A stretch of DNA of 64,000 bases from an uncultured Lachnospiraceae bacterium (GTDB taxonomy: Bacteria > Bacillota > Clostridia > Lachnospirales > Lachnospiraceae), in NCBI GenBank assembly GCA_902794825.1, contig CADBIU010000006.1, positions 33,905 to 97,904 on the forward strand, read 5' to 3'. This document shows positions 26,137-35,625 of the stretch, in pieces. Position 1 is the stretch's first letter. Every line of letters starts with the position of its first letter. The notes beneath the pieces were generated by a model, which was given only the letters and a program-made list of their open reading frames with translations, ran no database searches and was not told the DNA's origin. Position numbers and translations under genes: made by a program.

Positions 26137-28545
26137 TCAGCACTTTACAAGTCTGGCAAAAGCAGCCATCATGACCTTCTGTCCGTAATCATCAAACACA
26201 ACCGTCACCTTATAATCCCTCGGTCCCTCTTCGATCGCCTTAACAGTGCCCTCGCCATATTTGACATGGCGGACTCTGTCGCCTTCCCGGTAGTCCGGTC
26301 TTGAGGCCTTGGCAGGCATACCTTTCTGCAGGGATGAAAGGCCGCTCCCCGAGCCCGACATTCTAGCAATATATGGCTTCTTTGACTCATCTGTGGACGG
26401 CTTTTTATAGACTGCTTTCAGTCTGGGGCGTGAGCTCCTTGTGCCCGTATTCACTCCCGGGCTGCCCTTTTCGCCTGTCGCGCTGCTGCCTGAATACCTG
26501 TCAGGGAATCGGCTCCCGCCAAAAGATTCCTCTCTGAACAGGTTCCCGCCAAAAGATTCCTCTCTGAACGGATTTCTCGAAAACGAGCTTGTTCCGAAGG
26601 GACTTAAGGCCTCTGTCCCGTCGATCAGTTCTTCCGGGATCTCTGTCAAAAATCTGCTGGCGGGGTTGTAGTGTACTTCGCCTCGCAGCATGCGCGTTCT
26701 GCAATATGTCAGTGTCAGATCGTCCTTTGCCCTCGTTATTCCAACATATGCAAGCCGCCGCTCCTCTTCCTCGGCTTCATCATCGATACTGTTAAGCGCC
26801 ATCGAACTGGGAAAGACGCCGTCCTCCATACCGGTGAGATAGACATGGGGAAATTCAAGTCCCTTGGCGCTGTGCAGAGTCATCAGAAGGACGCGGTCCT
26901 TATCATCCCCCGTCTCGTCGATGGCTGACACCAGAGCGACCTCCTCCAGAAAACCGGCAAGGGTAGGTTCCTCTGCGTTTTCCTCATAGTCCGTGATCTT
27001 ACTTACAAGTTCATCTACATTGGAAATCCTGTCCTCTCCGTCCTCGTCGTCCGAATCCCTCAGATATGCATCATACTCTGTCTTAACGATGATATGGCGC
27101 AGAAGTTCCGAGAGTCTGTTATTTCCGGCAAATTCCCTAAATTCCCGGATGAGGCTGACAAAACTCTCTATTTTGCCAGTGCTCCTTCCGATTGAAGTGA
27201 TGTTCCTGCATCTCTCCATCGCTTCGAAAAAAGTGATGTCACGGCTCACGGCGTAATCGGCGATCCGGCTGATCGTTGTCTGACCGATACCACGTCTGGG
27301 GACATTGAGGATCCGGCGCACCGCGATCTCGTCCTGACCGTTTTCCACAGTCTTTAAATAGGCGATCATGTCACGGATCTCTCTGCGGTCGTAGAAATTC
27401 GTGCCGCCGACCACATTGTAGGGAACAGAAGCGAGTACGAACCTCTCCTCCAGCGCTCTTGCCTGCGCGTTAGTCCTGTACAGTACCGCGAAATCTCCGT
27501 AATGCAGGTCTCTTTCTCTTCTGCATTTTTCTTCAATATCCTCCGCCACGAAAGCCGCCTCGTCTCTCGCGGTATCAAATACACGCACATGAATCTTTTC
27601 TCCCGCGCCCTTGTCCGTCCACAGAGATTTGTCTTTGCGGCCGGTATTGTTGCGGATCACGGCGTTCGCGGCGTCAAGAACATTCTGCGTGGACCTGTAA
27701 TTCTGTTCCAGCTTTACAACAAAAGCGTCGGGATAGACCTTTTCAAAATCCAGAATGTTGCGGATATTAGCTCCCCGGAATCTGTAGATGGACTGATCGT
27801 CGTCGCCGACGACGCACAGATTTCTGTATTTGCCGGCAAGGAGCCTTACAAGTTCAAACTGCGCGTTATTGGTGTCCTGATACTCGTCCACCATGATATA
27901 GCGGAAACGGTTCTGATAGATTCCCAAAACTTCATCATGGGAGTGGAACAGTTCAACAGTCAGCATGAGAAGATCGTCAAAGTCAACTGCGTTGTTTTTG
28001 CGGAGCCTCTTCTGATATTCGTCATACGCGTCCGCGATCCTCTTGCTGCGAAAGCTCACGCCGGTATTTTCTTCTCTGTACTGAAGGGGCGTGATCAACT
28101 CATTCTTGGCTGAGGAGATCTCCGAGAGTATCTCCCTCTCCCTGAGATCCTTGGTATCGATCTTAAGATATTTGCAGACTTCCTTCATCAGGGTCTTCTG
28201 GTCATCGGTGTCGTAGATCGTAAACGAAGACTCGTATCCCAGAAGGTCGATGTGACGGCGCAGGATCCGGACACACATGGAATGGAACGTGGAGATCCAG
28301 ACGCTCTCGGCACCAAAGCCTATCAGGTTATCAACTCTCTCGCGCATCTCTCCCGCGGCCTTGTTGGTAAAAGTGATCGCAAGAATATTCCAGGGGTTCA
28401 CGCCGCACTCATCCATAAGATAAGCGATCCTGTGGGTGATCACCCTGGTCTTTCCGCTGCCGGCGCCGGCCAGGATCAGGACCGGTCCCTCAGTCCTTTT
28501 TACGGCCTCCGCCTGCTCTTTATTTAAATTGTCATAAATGGACAT
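26137..28545 (-). CDS. pcrA: ATP-dependent DNA helicase PcrA/UvrD
   Basis: Superfamily 1 3'-5' DNA helicase for repair and removal of stalled complexes. The 802 residues include the Q motif (LNKEQAEAVK), Walker A AGAGSGKT (26-33), motif II VDEYQDTNNAQ, motif III VGDDDQSIYRFRGA, motif V LMTLHSAKGLEFPHVYLTG and motif VI RRLAYVGITRAKDDL. The C-terminus has the Tudor-like block (GDRVRHVKYGEGTVKAIE) that contacts RNA polymerase. Before it is a Ser/Arg/Phe-rich linker with a duplicated REESFGGN unit. It is 40 nt downstream of the DUF1836 gene and probably co-transcribed. Confidence 0.97.
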   Translation of the reverse strand: MSIYDNLNKEQAEAVKRTEGPVLILAGAGSGKTRVITHRIAYLMDECGVNPWNILAITFTNKAAGEMRERVDNLIGFGAESVWISTFHSMCVRILRRHIDLLGYESSFTIYDTDDQKTLMKEVCKYLKIDTKDLREREILSEISSAKNELITPLQYREENTGVSFRSKRIADAYDEYQKRLRKNNAVDFDDLLMLTVELFHSHDEVLGIYQNRFRYIMVDEYQDTNNAQFELVRLLAGKYRNLCVVGDDDQSIYRFRGANIRNILDFEKVYPDAFVVKLEQNYRSTQNVLDAANAVIRNNTGRKDKSLWTDKGAGEKIHVRVFDTARDEAAFVAEDIEEKCRRERDLHYGDFAVLYRTNAQARALEERFVLASVPYNVVGGTNFYDRREIRDMIAYLKTVENGQDEIAVRRILNVPRRGIGQTTISRIADYAVSRDITFFEAMERCRNITSIGRSTGKIESFVSLIREFREFAGNNRLSELLRHIIVKTEYDAYLRDSDDEDGEDRISNVDELVSKITDYEENAEEPTLAGFLEEVALVSAIDETGDDKDRVLLMTLHSAKGLEFPHVYLTGMEDGVFPSSMALNSIDDEAEEEERRLAYVGITRAKDDLTLTYCRTRMLRGEVHYNPASRFLTEIPEELIDGTEALSPFGTSSFSRNPFREESFGGNLFREESFGGSRFPDRYSGSSATGEKGSPGVNTGTRSSRPRLKAVYKKPSTDESKKPYIARMSGSGSGLSSLQKGMPAKASRPDYREGDRVRHVKYGEGTVKAIEEGPRDYKVTVVFDDYGQKVMMAAFARLVKC

Positions 28546-28585
28546 AAACAGTAATCCTTATCAGTCTATTTGATCGTAAACAGTT

Positions 28586-29245
28586 TCATGTCTTTGTTCT
28601 GCTATTCCTTCCGGAATCGGTAACTCCCGGCGTCTCATCCAGAAGTTTTTCGATCAGGAGCTTTCTCAGGTATATATCCGCGCTGAGCTGGCAGATCACA
28701 TTGAATCTTCGGAGCATTTCGCGGTCTTCCTCCGGCGCGCTCATAAACGCGTTGTCCGTCTCATCAAGGATCTTTTCAACTTCCTCCGGAAAGCGCTCCA
28801 CATTCCTGCTGACATATCCGAACAATTCCGTATAGACGTCAGACATTGAATAGCGGTGCCTTTTGGCCGCCTGCTGTTCCGCCGATATAGTCGTAGGCTG
28901 TGCGTATTTGTCAGATACAGGTCCCACAATGCTGCGGATATCATCGATGGAGAGAAAGCTCTTCATGTAGTAAATGACCATCAGAAGGAGGATGTGGTCC
29001 CTGCCGTATTTCTTTTTCACCGGAGGGATCATAACCTTATTCTTGACGTAATTATTGACCATCGTTTTCGTCAGAATTTTATCTGCGTCCGATTTGCGGG
29101 CAGTCCTTCTCAGGCGCTCTCCGAGAAATGTCAGCACCTGGTCCATATAGAGGTCGATCGCGGGGATCTCATCCACGCGCGTGACCTTAAACCCCGCCAG
29201 GATCTTATTGACAATAAACTCCACGTCGCTTCGGGTACTCATCAT
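28586..29245 (-). CDS. DUF1836 domain-containing protein (HTH-like)
   Basis: A 219-residue cytoplasmic protein. The central part (residues about 30-130: IDLYMDQVLTFLGERL, TMVNNYVKNKVMIPPVKKKYGRDHILLLMVIYYMKSFLSIDDI) matches DUF1836, a MerR-like helix-turn-helix family of Firmicutes with no assigned regulon. Its stop overlaps the first base of recN's stop region by 1 nt, and it continues the same transcription unit. In spore-forming relatives the place after recN is normally held by spoIVB and spo0A; here it holds this gene. It might regulate transcription, but no target can be suggested. Confidence 0.75.
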   Translation of the reverse strand: MMSTRSDVEFIVNKILAGFKVTRVDEIPAIDLYMDQVLTFLGERLRRTARKSDADKILTKTMVNNYVKNKVMIPPVKKKYGRDHILLLMVIYYMKSFLSIDDIRSIVGPVSDKYAQPTTISAEQQAAKRHRYSMSDVYTELFGYVSRNVERFPEEVEKILDETDNAFMSAPEEDREMLRRFNVICQLSADIYLRKLLIEKLLDETPGVTDSGRNSRTKT

Positions 29246-30930
29246 TACTTCCCTTTCCCGCCATGTGCCATTTTTTTCATTTCCCGCGCGTTCAAAAGCG
29301 CTGCTTCCGTTAAATGGTCCGCGCCGAGAAGCCTCGCGATCTCACGATCGCTCTCTTCGTCGCTGAGCCTGTTTATATGAGTCATGGTGCGTCCGTCCGT
29401 ACTCTGTTTGGCAATACAGTAATGGCTGTCCTGCATTGAAGCGATCTGAGGCAGATGCGTGATGCACAGGATCTGATGATCCTCCGCTAAGCGCCCCATT
29501 TTCTCAGCGACTTTCCATGCGGTCTTGCCGCTGATCCCGGTGTCGATCTCATCGAAGATAAAAGTATGGATCTCATCCTTGCCTGCGAACACTGTTTTCA
29601 TGCCGAGCATGATCCTCGAGAGTTCTCCGCCGCTCGCGATCTGATCCAGAGGCCTCATGCTCTCACCCGGATTCATGGAGATGTAGAACACAAGTCTGTC
29701 ATAACCTCCGGCCGACACGTACTCTTCTCCGGATTCGATCCTGCTCTCAAATTCCACTTGTGGAAAATTGAGATCCATCAGGGCCGCGCTGAGTTTTTCG
29801 CCGAAAATATCCGCGGCTTCCCTGCGCACTTTGCTTAGCTCTTTACAGAACTCCAGAAGTTTTTTGTACTCTGCATCGATCTCTCTGCGGAGTCTTTCCC
29901 TTCCGTTCTCATAGTCCTCAAGAAAAGCAAGTCTCTTCTGCTTCTCATTCAGGGCATTTTGTATATCCTCTATGTTCCTTCCGTATTTGTCCTTGAGATG
30001 GTTGATCAGGTTGAGCCTGTCCCGGATCTCTTCAAATTCAGAGGGATCAAAAGTCAGATTCCTGACATAGTCGTTGAGAGATCTGTTGAAATCCGACAGA
30101 AGATTTTCGATCTCGGAAAGCTCATCCGCCAGCCTGTCGAGTTCAGGATCTATCCCGCCGACTGAAGCGAGTTCTCTGGCGGCTCGGTCCACAGCTTCCT
30201 CAGCGCTGTGTTCAGATCCTCCTGTCCACATGCCGGTCTGCCCCGCCGCCTCGCTGATCCTGCGAAAATTCTCCATCAATCTGTAGCGGTTCTCCAGCTC
30301 CTCATCTTCGCCTTCCCGAACAGCAGCTTCCTCAATCTCCCTGCACTCATATGCAAGAAGATCCGCCTCGCGCTTTCTCGCTGCGTCGTCCAGGTCATCC
30401 TTGTCCCATTCCGCTTTCAGAGATTTCCACTTGCTGTAACTGTCCGCCGTTTTTTCTTTGAGCCTCAGAGCCTTATCTCCGGCAAATTCGTCGACAGTCT
30501 GAAGCTGCGCTTCTCTCCGCAGAAGTTTCTGGTTCTCCCGCTGTCCGTATATATCGATCATCAGTTCCGCGATCTCCCGAAGCTGCCGGAGCGTCACCGA
30601 CTCGCCGCAAACACTGCATACACTTCTTCCAGGCAGTATTTTGCGTTTGATCAGAATTGTACCGTCCTCCGGGGCAGGAAGATCCATCTCTTCAAGCTTT
30701 CTCAGCTGCAGGTCGTTGTCCGTCTGAAAGACCATCTCGATCAGGGCGTACTCAGCCCCGGTCCTGATGATCGCCTTATCCGCTTTGCCTCCCAGCGCCA
30801 GATTTACGGAGCCGATTATGATCGATTTTCCTGCCCCCGTCTCCCCGGTCAAAATATTGAGGCCATCCGTAAAGGTGACCTCTTCCTCCTCAATAAGAGC
30901 CAGATTCTTAACATGTAAACTAAGAAGCAT
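29245..30930 (-). CDS. recN: DNA repair protein RecN
   Basis: SMC-like ATPase that acts early in double-strand break repair. The 561 residues have Walker A GETGAGKS (29-36), long coiled-coils in the middle (about 160-360), the ABC signature near LDQIASGGELSRIMLGMK, and Walker B HTFIFDEIDTGISGKTAWKV. Complete. It follows argR by 24 nt, which is the classic argR-recN pairing of Firmicutes. Confidence 0.96.
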   Translation of the reverse strand: MLLSLHVKNLALIEEEEVTFTDGLNILTGETGAGKSIIIGSVNLALGGKADKAIIRTGAEYALIEMVFQTDNDLQLRKLEEMDLPAPEDGTILIKRKILPGRSVCSVCGESVTLRQLREIAELMIDIYGQRENQKLLRREAQLQTVDEFAGDKALRLKEKTADSYSKWKSLKAEWDKDDLDDAARKREADLLAYECREIEEAAVREGEDEELENRYRLMENFRRISEAAGQTGMWTGGSEHSAEEAVDRAARELASVGGIDPELDRLADELSEIENLLSDFNRSLNDYVRNLTFDPSEFEEIRDRLNLINHLKDKYGRNIEDIQNALNEKQKRLAFLEDYENGRERLRREIDAEYKKLLEFCKELSKVRREAADIFGEKLSAALMDLNFPQVEFESRIESGEEYVSAGGYDRLVFYISMNPGESMRPLDQIASGGELSRIMLGMKTVFAGKDEIHTFIFDEIDTGISGKTAWKVAEKMGRLAEDHQILCITHLPQIASMQDSHYCIAKQSTDGRTMTHINRLSDEESDREIARLLGADHLTEAALLNAREMKKMAHGGKGK

Positions 30931-30954
30931 CCACCTTCCCCCTTCAAAGGATCC

Positions 30955-31407
30955 TCATTCTTCTTCAAGCATTCGGCTTATCTTTTCCATCAGATAAACA
31001 GTTTCGTCCGCAGTCCTTACCGCGGCCATGATCGTATCGTCACCGGCAATGGAACCGACGACCTCAGGAAGCTTTAAGTTGTCAAGAGCCGCAGCAGCGG
31101 CCATTGCCATTCCGGATCCTGTCTTGATCACCAGAATGTTCTGCGCCGTATCCACGCTCTGAACACTGTCCCTGAGCACTCGGATATAGCGGCGCTGCTC
31201 TTCATTGACGGGACTGCCTGCCTCATACTTCTGGCCCCCTTTTGACGCGGGGGTCTTTATGAGTCCCAGCTCCTTAATGTCCCGTGAAACCGTTGCCTGT
31301 GTCACATTATATCCGCTGTTCCTGAGTCTTTCCGCAAGCTCAGCCTGCGTCTCGATCTCATTATTTCTTATGATCTCCAGGATCTTGTCAAGGCGTTTTT
31401 TCTTCAT
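30955..31407 (-). CDS. argR: Arginine repressor
   Basis: Hexameric regulator of arginine biosynthesis and catabolism that senses arginine. The 150 residues have an N-terminal winged helix (TQAELAERLRNSGYNVTQATVSRDIKELGLIKTP) and a C-terminal arginine-binding oligomerisation domain (GSIAGDDTIMAAVRT, with the Asp pair). Normal length. No arginine genes lie in the window, so it acts elsewhere. It sits between nadK and recN, the usual place. Confidence 0.96.
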   Translation of the reverse strand: MKKKRLDKILEIIRNNEIETQAELAERLRNSGYNVTQATVSRDIKELGLIKTPASKGGQKYEAGSPVNEEQRRYIRVLRDSVQSVDTAQNILVIKTGSGMAMAAAAALDNLKLPEVVGSIAGDDTIMAAVRTADETVYLMEKISRMLEEE

Positions 31408-31434
31408 GGTTCCCTCAATCGATTCCGGTCATTT

Positions 31435-32295
31435 TTATGATGACAATTTCTTATGAAGCGTACTTAAAAAGCTTCTTCTGCTTAGTTTTACAAGATTGGT
31501 CACTTCTTCCGACCGCCTGATCTCAATGCGGTCCCCGTACTGAAGCGGGAAACTGCTCCCTCCGTCAAATACAGCTTCTGCCTTGATCGCTTCGTTCCTG
31601 GTGGTCTTCACCATTTCGATCACAATGGCGTCTTCCGCCGACAGAACTACGCTTCTTGTGTTGAGCGTGTGCGCGCAGACGGGCGTGAGCAGCATCAGCT
31701 GCGCTTTGGGTTCCACCAAGGGTCCGCCGGCTGACAGATTATAAGCCGTAGAACCGGTTGCCGTCGCGACGATTATACCGTCCGCGTTGAGATTGTTCAG
31801 CAGATGACCGTCCACATACACGTTGAAATTCAGGGCGCGGAACGCGCTGTTTCTGACGATCACCGCTTCATTGAGCGCGTGCAGGACTTTACCGCCTTCC
31901 ACAGTGACGCCGTTTCTCTCTGTCATGCGCCCTTCCAGCATCATCCTGGGCTCGATCTCATAAGCGCCGTCCAGAAGAAGACTGACCATTTCCTGCCAGT
32001 TGCCTTTCTCGACTTCAGCCAGATACCCCAAGGTTCCGAGATTGATCCCGAGGATCGGAACGCCGCTTCCCAGCACAAGGTGCGCCGCCCTGATCACAGA
32101 TCCGTCTCCTCCGATCACGATAACGCAGTCCGTTTCCGGATCGAGGTCGATATCCAGTCTCTTTCTGTTCTCATAGGCTTCGGGAGGGATCTGAATGCAC
32201 TTTTTCCCATTGAGAAGAAGAAATCCCTTGAGCATGTTGGTAAACCGGTATTCAGGGTCTTTTTTTGTATTTGTGATGATGTAAAAGCGGTTCAT
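31435..32295 (-). CDS. nadK: NAD kinase
   Basis: Makes NADP+ from NAD+ and ATP (or polyphosphate). The protein has the GGDG motif (VIGGDGSVIRAA, with Ser instead of the common Thr), and the NAD-binding block NADGIIVATATGSTAYNLSAGGPLV. I chose ATG 32295 (MNRFYIITNTKKD), giving 286 residues, because GGGAG lies 7 nt upstream. An ATG at 32340 adds 15 residues and has no site. It overlaps nothing; tlyA ends at 32344. Standard neighbour order. Confidence 0.95.
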   Translation of the reverse strand: MNRFYIITNTKKDPEYRFTNMLKGFLLLNGKKCIQIPPEAYENRKRLDIDLDPETDCVIVIGGDGSVIRAAHLVLGSGVPILGINLGTLGYLAEVEKGNWQEMVSLLLDGAYEIEPRMMLEGRMTERNGVTVEGGKVLHALNEAVIVRNSAFRALNFNVYVDGHLLNNLNADGIIVATATGSTAYNLSAGGPLVEPKAQLMLLTPVCAHTLNTRSVVLSAEDAIVIEMVKTTRNEAIKAEAVFDGGSSFPLQYGDRIEIRRSEEVTNLVKLSRRSFLSTLHKKLSS

Positions 32296-32343
32296 ATCAA
32301 AACTCCCGCTTCCCATTTTATGTTTCAGCAATTTCTCCATAGC

Positions 32344-33183
32344 TTAATTTGTATCCAGCCGGCTGTGTGAAGCCTCGACCAATTCCTTTATCTTCTCTTC
32401 CGTTACAATGCTTTCAGAACGCTCTCCGCTTTCAGAAGGCTTTCTCAGATGCATGAGATACTCAATGTTGCCCTCGGGACCCCTGATCGGGGAATAATCG
32501 AGGCCCAGCACCTCAAAGCCGAGCCCTGCTGCCATGGCAGTGACATCTCTTACCACATCCTCATGGACCTTGCGGTCTCTTACGACCCCTTTTTTTCCGA
32601 CCTTATCTCTTCCAGCCTCGAACTGCGGCTTGATCAGGCATACCATCTCAGCTCCGGGCGTAAGGATCTGAAGCGCGGCCGGCAGTATTTTGTCAAGGCC
32701 TATGAAAGACACATCTACTGAGGCAAAAGACGGCATCGGGCCCTCTCCGAGATCCTCCGGCTTAACATAGCGGAAGTTCGTCTTTTCCATGCACACTACC
32801 CGCGGGTCGCTTCTGAGTTTCCAGTCCAGCTGGCCGTATCCAACGTCGATGGAATAGACTTTCGCCGCGCCGTTCTGCAGCATGCAGTCCGTAAATCCCC
32901 CTGTGGAAGCGCCGATGTCCATGCACACGCGGTCTGTCAGATCGATTGGAAACACTTTCAGGGCCTTCTCAAGTTTGAGCCCGCCTCTGCTCACATAAGG
33001 AAGCGCCGCCCCTCTCACCTCGATCTGTACCTCTTCCGGGTCAAAAGACGCACCGGCCTTATCTTCTTTGTTTTGATTGACGTAAACAATGCCCGCCATG
33101 ATAAGGGCCTTAGCCTTCTCTCTCGAAGAAGCGAGTCCCTTTTCAACAAGCAGCACGTCCAGTCTCTTTTTTTCTTTCTTCAT
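32344..33183 (-). CDS. tlyA: TlyA family rRNA 2'-O-methyltransferase / S4-domain protein
   Basis: Predicted SAM-dependent RNA methyltransferase. In mycobacteria TlyA methylates 16S and 23S rRNA. The 279 residues have an N-terminal S4 RNA-binding domain (RLDVLLVEKGLASSREKAKALIMAG) and an FtsJ-like domain with the SAM motif DIGASTGGFTDCMLQ and the later SFIGLDKILPA and VCLIKPQFEAGR blocks. The older name haemolysin A is misleading. The stop of ispA is 1 nt upstream. In most relatives dxs lies between ispA and tlyA; it does not here. Confidence 0.93.
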   Translation of the reverse strand: MKKEKKRLDVLLVEKGLASSREKAKALIMAGIVYVNQNKEDKAGASFDPEEVQIEVRGAALPYVSRGGLKLEKALKVFPIDLTDRVCMDIGASTGGFTDCMLQNGAAKVYSIDVGYGQLDWKLRSDPRVVCMEKTNFRYVKPEDLGEGPMPSFASVDVSFIGLDKILPAALQILTPGAEMVCLIKPQFEAGRDKVGKKGVVRDRKVHEDVVRDVTAMAAGLGFEVLGLDYSPIRGPEGNIEYLMHLRKPSESGERSESIVTEEKIKELVEASHSRLDTN

Positions 33184-33184
33184 A

Positions 33185-34105
33185 TCACTTCGTCCTGGTG
33201 ATCAGGCCCACGATCAGTTCACGCAGAAAATCATTAGATACTGTCAGCGAATCGTACAGTTCAAGCGCTTCCTCAGACATTCTCCGCACGTCCTCAGCGG
33301 ATTTCTCCAGTCCGTGCATAGTCACATAGGTGACTTTGCCATCCTTTTCATCGCTGCCTGTCAGCTTTCCGAGTTCCTCGCTGTCTCCGATTACGTCGAG
33401 GATATCGTCCTGGATCTGAAACGCGATCCCGATGTTCTCCGCGATCTTTCCCAGTTTATCCACATCGCTCCCGGGCGCGCCGGCAAGAATCGCCCCGATC
33501 TGGAATCCGCTCTCTATCATGCATGCAGTCTTATGCTTGTGGATATAAGTAAGCGCTTCTTCACTGGTCTGTGCCGGATTCTTCTCAGCTTCAAGGTCCG
33601 CGCACTGTCCGCCGACCATTCCATATACGCCTGCATTGCGCGCCAGAAGTTTCATAGCGCTCACACAGTTAGTTATCTCAGAAGCGTTCTCACAGTGGTC
33701 AAACGCCTTCAGAGCAGTTTCATAGGCATAGTTGAGAAGCGCGTCTCCGGTCAGTATCGCCATGCCCTCGCCGTAAACAAGCCACGTGGTCTTACGCCCG
33801 CGCCTGTATTCATCATTGTCCATTGCGGGCATGTCATCGTGAACAAGTGAATAGTTGTGGATCATCTCCAGCGCAGCCATAAAGGGAGCAGCCAGTTCTT
33901 CCCTGCCGCCGTACATCCTGCAGGTCTCATACAAAAACAGCGGGCGAAGTCTCTTTCCTCCCGCCATAACACTGTATTGCATCGCCCTGACTACTTCCTC
34001 AGCGAAGCGGTCGCTTCCCTCAAGTCTGTCCGCGTCGGGGAGCATCTCACAGAGAACTCTCTCGCAATGTTCGGTTTTTTCTTCCAGAATCTGTTCAAAA
34101 CTCAT
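33185..34105 (-). CDS. ispA: Polyprenyl synthetase (farnesyl/geranyl diphosphate synthase)
   Basis: Condenses isopentenyl diphosphate with allylic diphosphates to farnesyl diphosphate, which feeds undecaprenyl diphosphate (UppS, 59.3-60.1 kb). The 306 residues contain the first Asp-rich motif as DDMPAMDND in the block SLVHDDMPAMDNDEYRRGRKT, and the second as QDDILDVIGDSEELGK. Small residues (YSLVHDDMP) before the first motif fit a C15 product. It overlaps xseB by 11 nt. Confidence 0.94.
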   Translation of the reverse strand: MSFEQILEEKTEHCERVLCEMLPDADRLEGSDRFAEEVVRAMQYSVMAGGKRLRPLFLYETCRMYGGREELAAPFMAALEMIHNYSLVHDDMPAMDNDEYRRGRKTTWLVYGEGMAILTGDALLNYAYETALKAFDHCENASEITNCVSAMKLLARNAGVYGMVGGQCADLEAEKNPAQTSEEALTYIHKHKTACMIESGFQIGAILAGAPGSDVDKLGKIAENIGIAFQIQDDILDVIGDSEELGKLTGSDEKDGKVTYVTMHGLEKSAEDVRRMSEEALELYDSLTVSNDFLRELIVGLITRTK

Positions 34106-34343
34106 CGGTATCCCCCTCTGCGCTCAGCACCTGTACTTTTTTCTCCACTGTGTCGATCGTCTCATTGCAGTAACGGATCAGTTTCATCCCCTGCTCATAA
34201 CAGTTAAAGGACTCCTCCAGGGTTACGCCCGGCTCATCCATCTTCGCCAGGATCTTTCCGAGCATTTCGAAGGCTTCCTCAATACTGTTTACTTCCCCCG
34301 CGGGGGATCCGTTCACAGTTATACTGCCATTTTGATTATCCAT
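34095..34343 (-). CDS. xseB: Exodeoxyribonuclease VII small subunit
   Basis: Small subunit (82 residues) that assembles with XseA into ExoVII, which degrades single-stranded DNA. The sequence SIEEAFEMLGKILAKMDEPGVTLEESFNCYEQGMKLIRYCNETIDTVEKKVQ is the family core. A 20-residue N-terminal extension is present. Start chosen at ATG 34343, with GGGAGG 6 nt upstream. It lies 13 nt after xseA. Confidence 0.93.
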   Translation of the reverse strand: MDNQNGSITVNGSPAGEVNSIEEAFEMLGKILAKMDEPGVTLEESFNCYEQGMKLIRYCNETIDTVEKKVQVLSAEGDTDEF

Positions 34344-34356
34344 ACTCTGCCTCCCG

Positions 34357-35625
34357 TCACTTATGATCCGTCAGCACCCGCAGTGCCTCCGCCTCGATCT
34401 TACCGTCTTTAAGCTGTATGTTCAAAAGATCGCCGCGCTTTACCGATTCCGCACTCAGCACCGCTTTTCCTTCCCGGGTGCTGATATAACCATAGCCTGC
34501 GGACAGTCTCGCAAGCGGCGAGCGCTGCTCCAGTTTGGCGGCATAGACCCGCATGCTGTTCGCTGCTTCCGAAAGTTTCCTGTCCATCCTGCTCTGAAGG
34601 CGCTCCCTGCGGTCCGCTTTCTGTCTGCAGTCCCGGATCTTTCTCTCCATAGCTAGCGCCAGTTTCTCCTCGCACTGCGCCGTATACATCCTTCTGTCGC
34701 GGATCCTGGACGAAGGAGACAGATGCGCGAGTTCTCTCCTGAGACTCTCCGTATTTCTCCGAAGCGCCCTGATCTGATCTTCCATTGCCGCGGTGAGCCT
34801 GTCCGAATAGTGGCTCAGGTCTCTGACGAACTGTTCATAGGAGAACACAGCCAGTTCTGCCGCGGCCGATGGGGTAGGAGCCCTGAGGTCCGCCACATAG
34901 TCAGTGATCACAGTATCAGTCTCGTGACCCACAGCGGATATGATCGGTGTACTGCAGGCAAAAACAGCTTCTGCTACGGGCTCTTCGTTGAAAGCCCACA
35001 AGTCCTCCAGTGAGCCTCCGCCTCTGCCGATTATGATCACATCTACACCGTATTCATCGAGCCTGCGGATTCCTTCGCAAATACTCGCCGCAGCTTCCTG
35101 TCCCTGTACAATGGCAGGATACAATATGATCTGAAGATATGGATCGCGCCGCAGCGAGATATTGATGATGTCCTGTACCGCGGCTCCTGTCGGTGCCGTG
35201 ACAACCCCGAGCGTCTTGATATAGCGGGGCACAGGCTTTTTGTACATCTCGTCAAACATTCCCGATTCCTCAAGTCTTCGCTTGAGTTCTTCGTACTTCG
35301 CGTTCAGTATTCCCGCGCCGTCCTGAATGATCCTGTTTGCATAGAGCTGATAGCTGCCGCTGCGCTCGTAAACGTCCACTTCGCCTGAAACAATGACCTG
35401 ATCGCCTTCCTGCATGCGAAAAGAAAGGCCTCGTCTCCGCCCCGCGAACATTACGCAGGAAAGCGTGCCCGAGGCATCTTTCAAAGTGAAATAAATATGA
35501 CCGGACGAATGATACTTGCAGTTGCTCACTTCTCCGCGGACAAGAACGCCGTGGAGAAGGTCATCCTGCTCAAACATCCTCTTTACATACCGGTTGATCT
35601 CCGATACAGAAAATATCTTTCTCAT
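34357..35625 (-). CDS. xseA: Exodeoxyribonuclease VII large subunit
   Basis: Catalytic subunit of ExoVII. The 422 residues begin with an OB-fold (residues about 8-100, VRGEVSNCKYHSSGHIYFTLKD), followed by the nuclease domain with GVVTAPTGAAVQDII and the conserved GRGGGSLEDLWAFNEE and SAVGHETDTVITDYVADLRAPTPSAAAEL. The C-terminus is a long coiled-coil. It overlaps nusB by 4 nt (ATGA), so translation is coupled. Confidence 0.96.
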   Translation of the reverse strand: MRKIFSVSEINRYVKRMFEQDDLLHGVLVRGEVSNCKYHSSGHIYFTLKDASGTLSCVMFAGRRRGLSFRMQEGDQVIVSGEVDVYERSGSYQLYANRIIQDGAGILNAKYEELKRRLEESGMFDEMYKKPVPRYIKTLGVVTAPTGAAVQDIINISLRRDPYLQIILYPAIVQGQEAAASICEGIRRLDEYGVDVIIIGRGGGSLEDLWAFNEEPVAEAVFACSTPIISAVGHETDTVITDYVADLRAPTPSAAAELAVFSYEQFVRDLSHYSDRLTAAMEDQIRALRRNTESLRRELAHLSPSSRIRDRRMYTAQCEEKLALAMERKIRDCRQKADRRERLQSRMDRKLSEAANSMRVYAAKLEQRSPLARLSAGYGYISTREGKAVLSAESVKRGDLLNIQLKDGKIEAEALRVLTDHK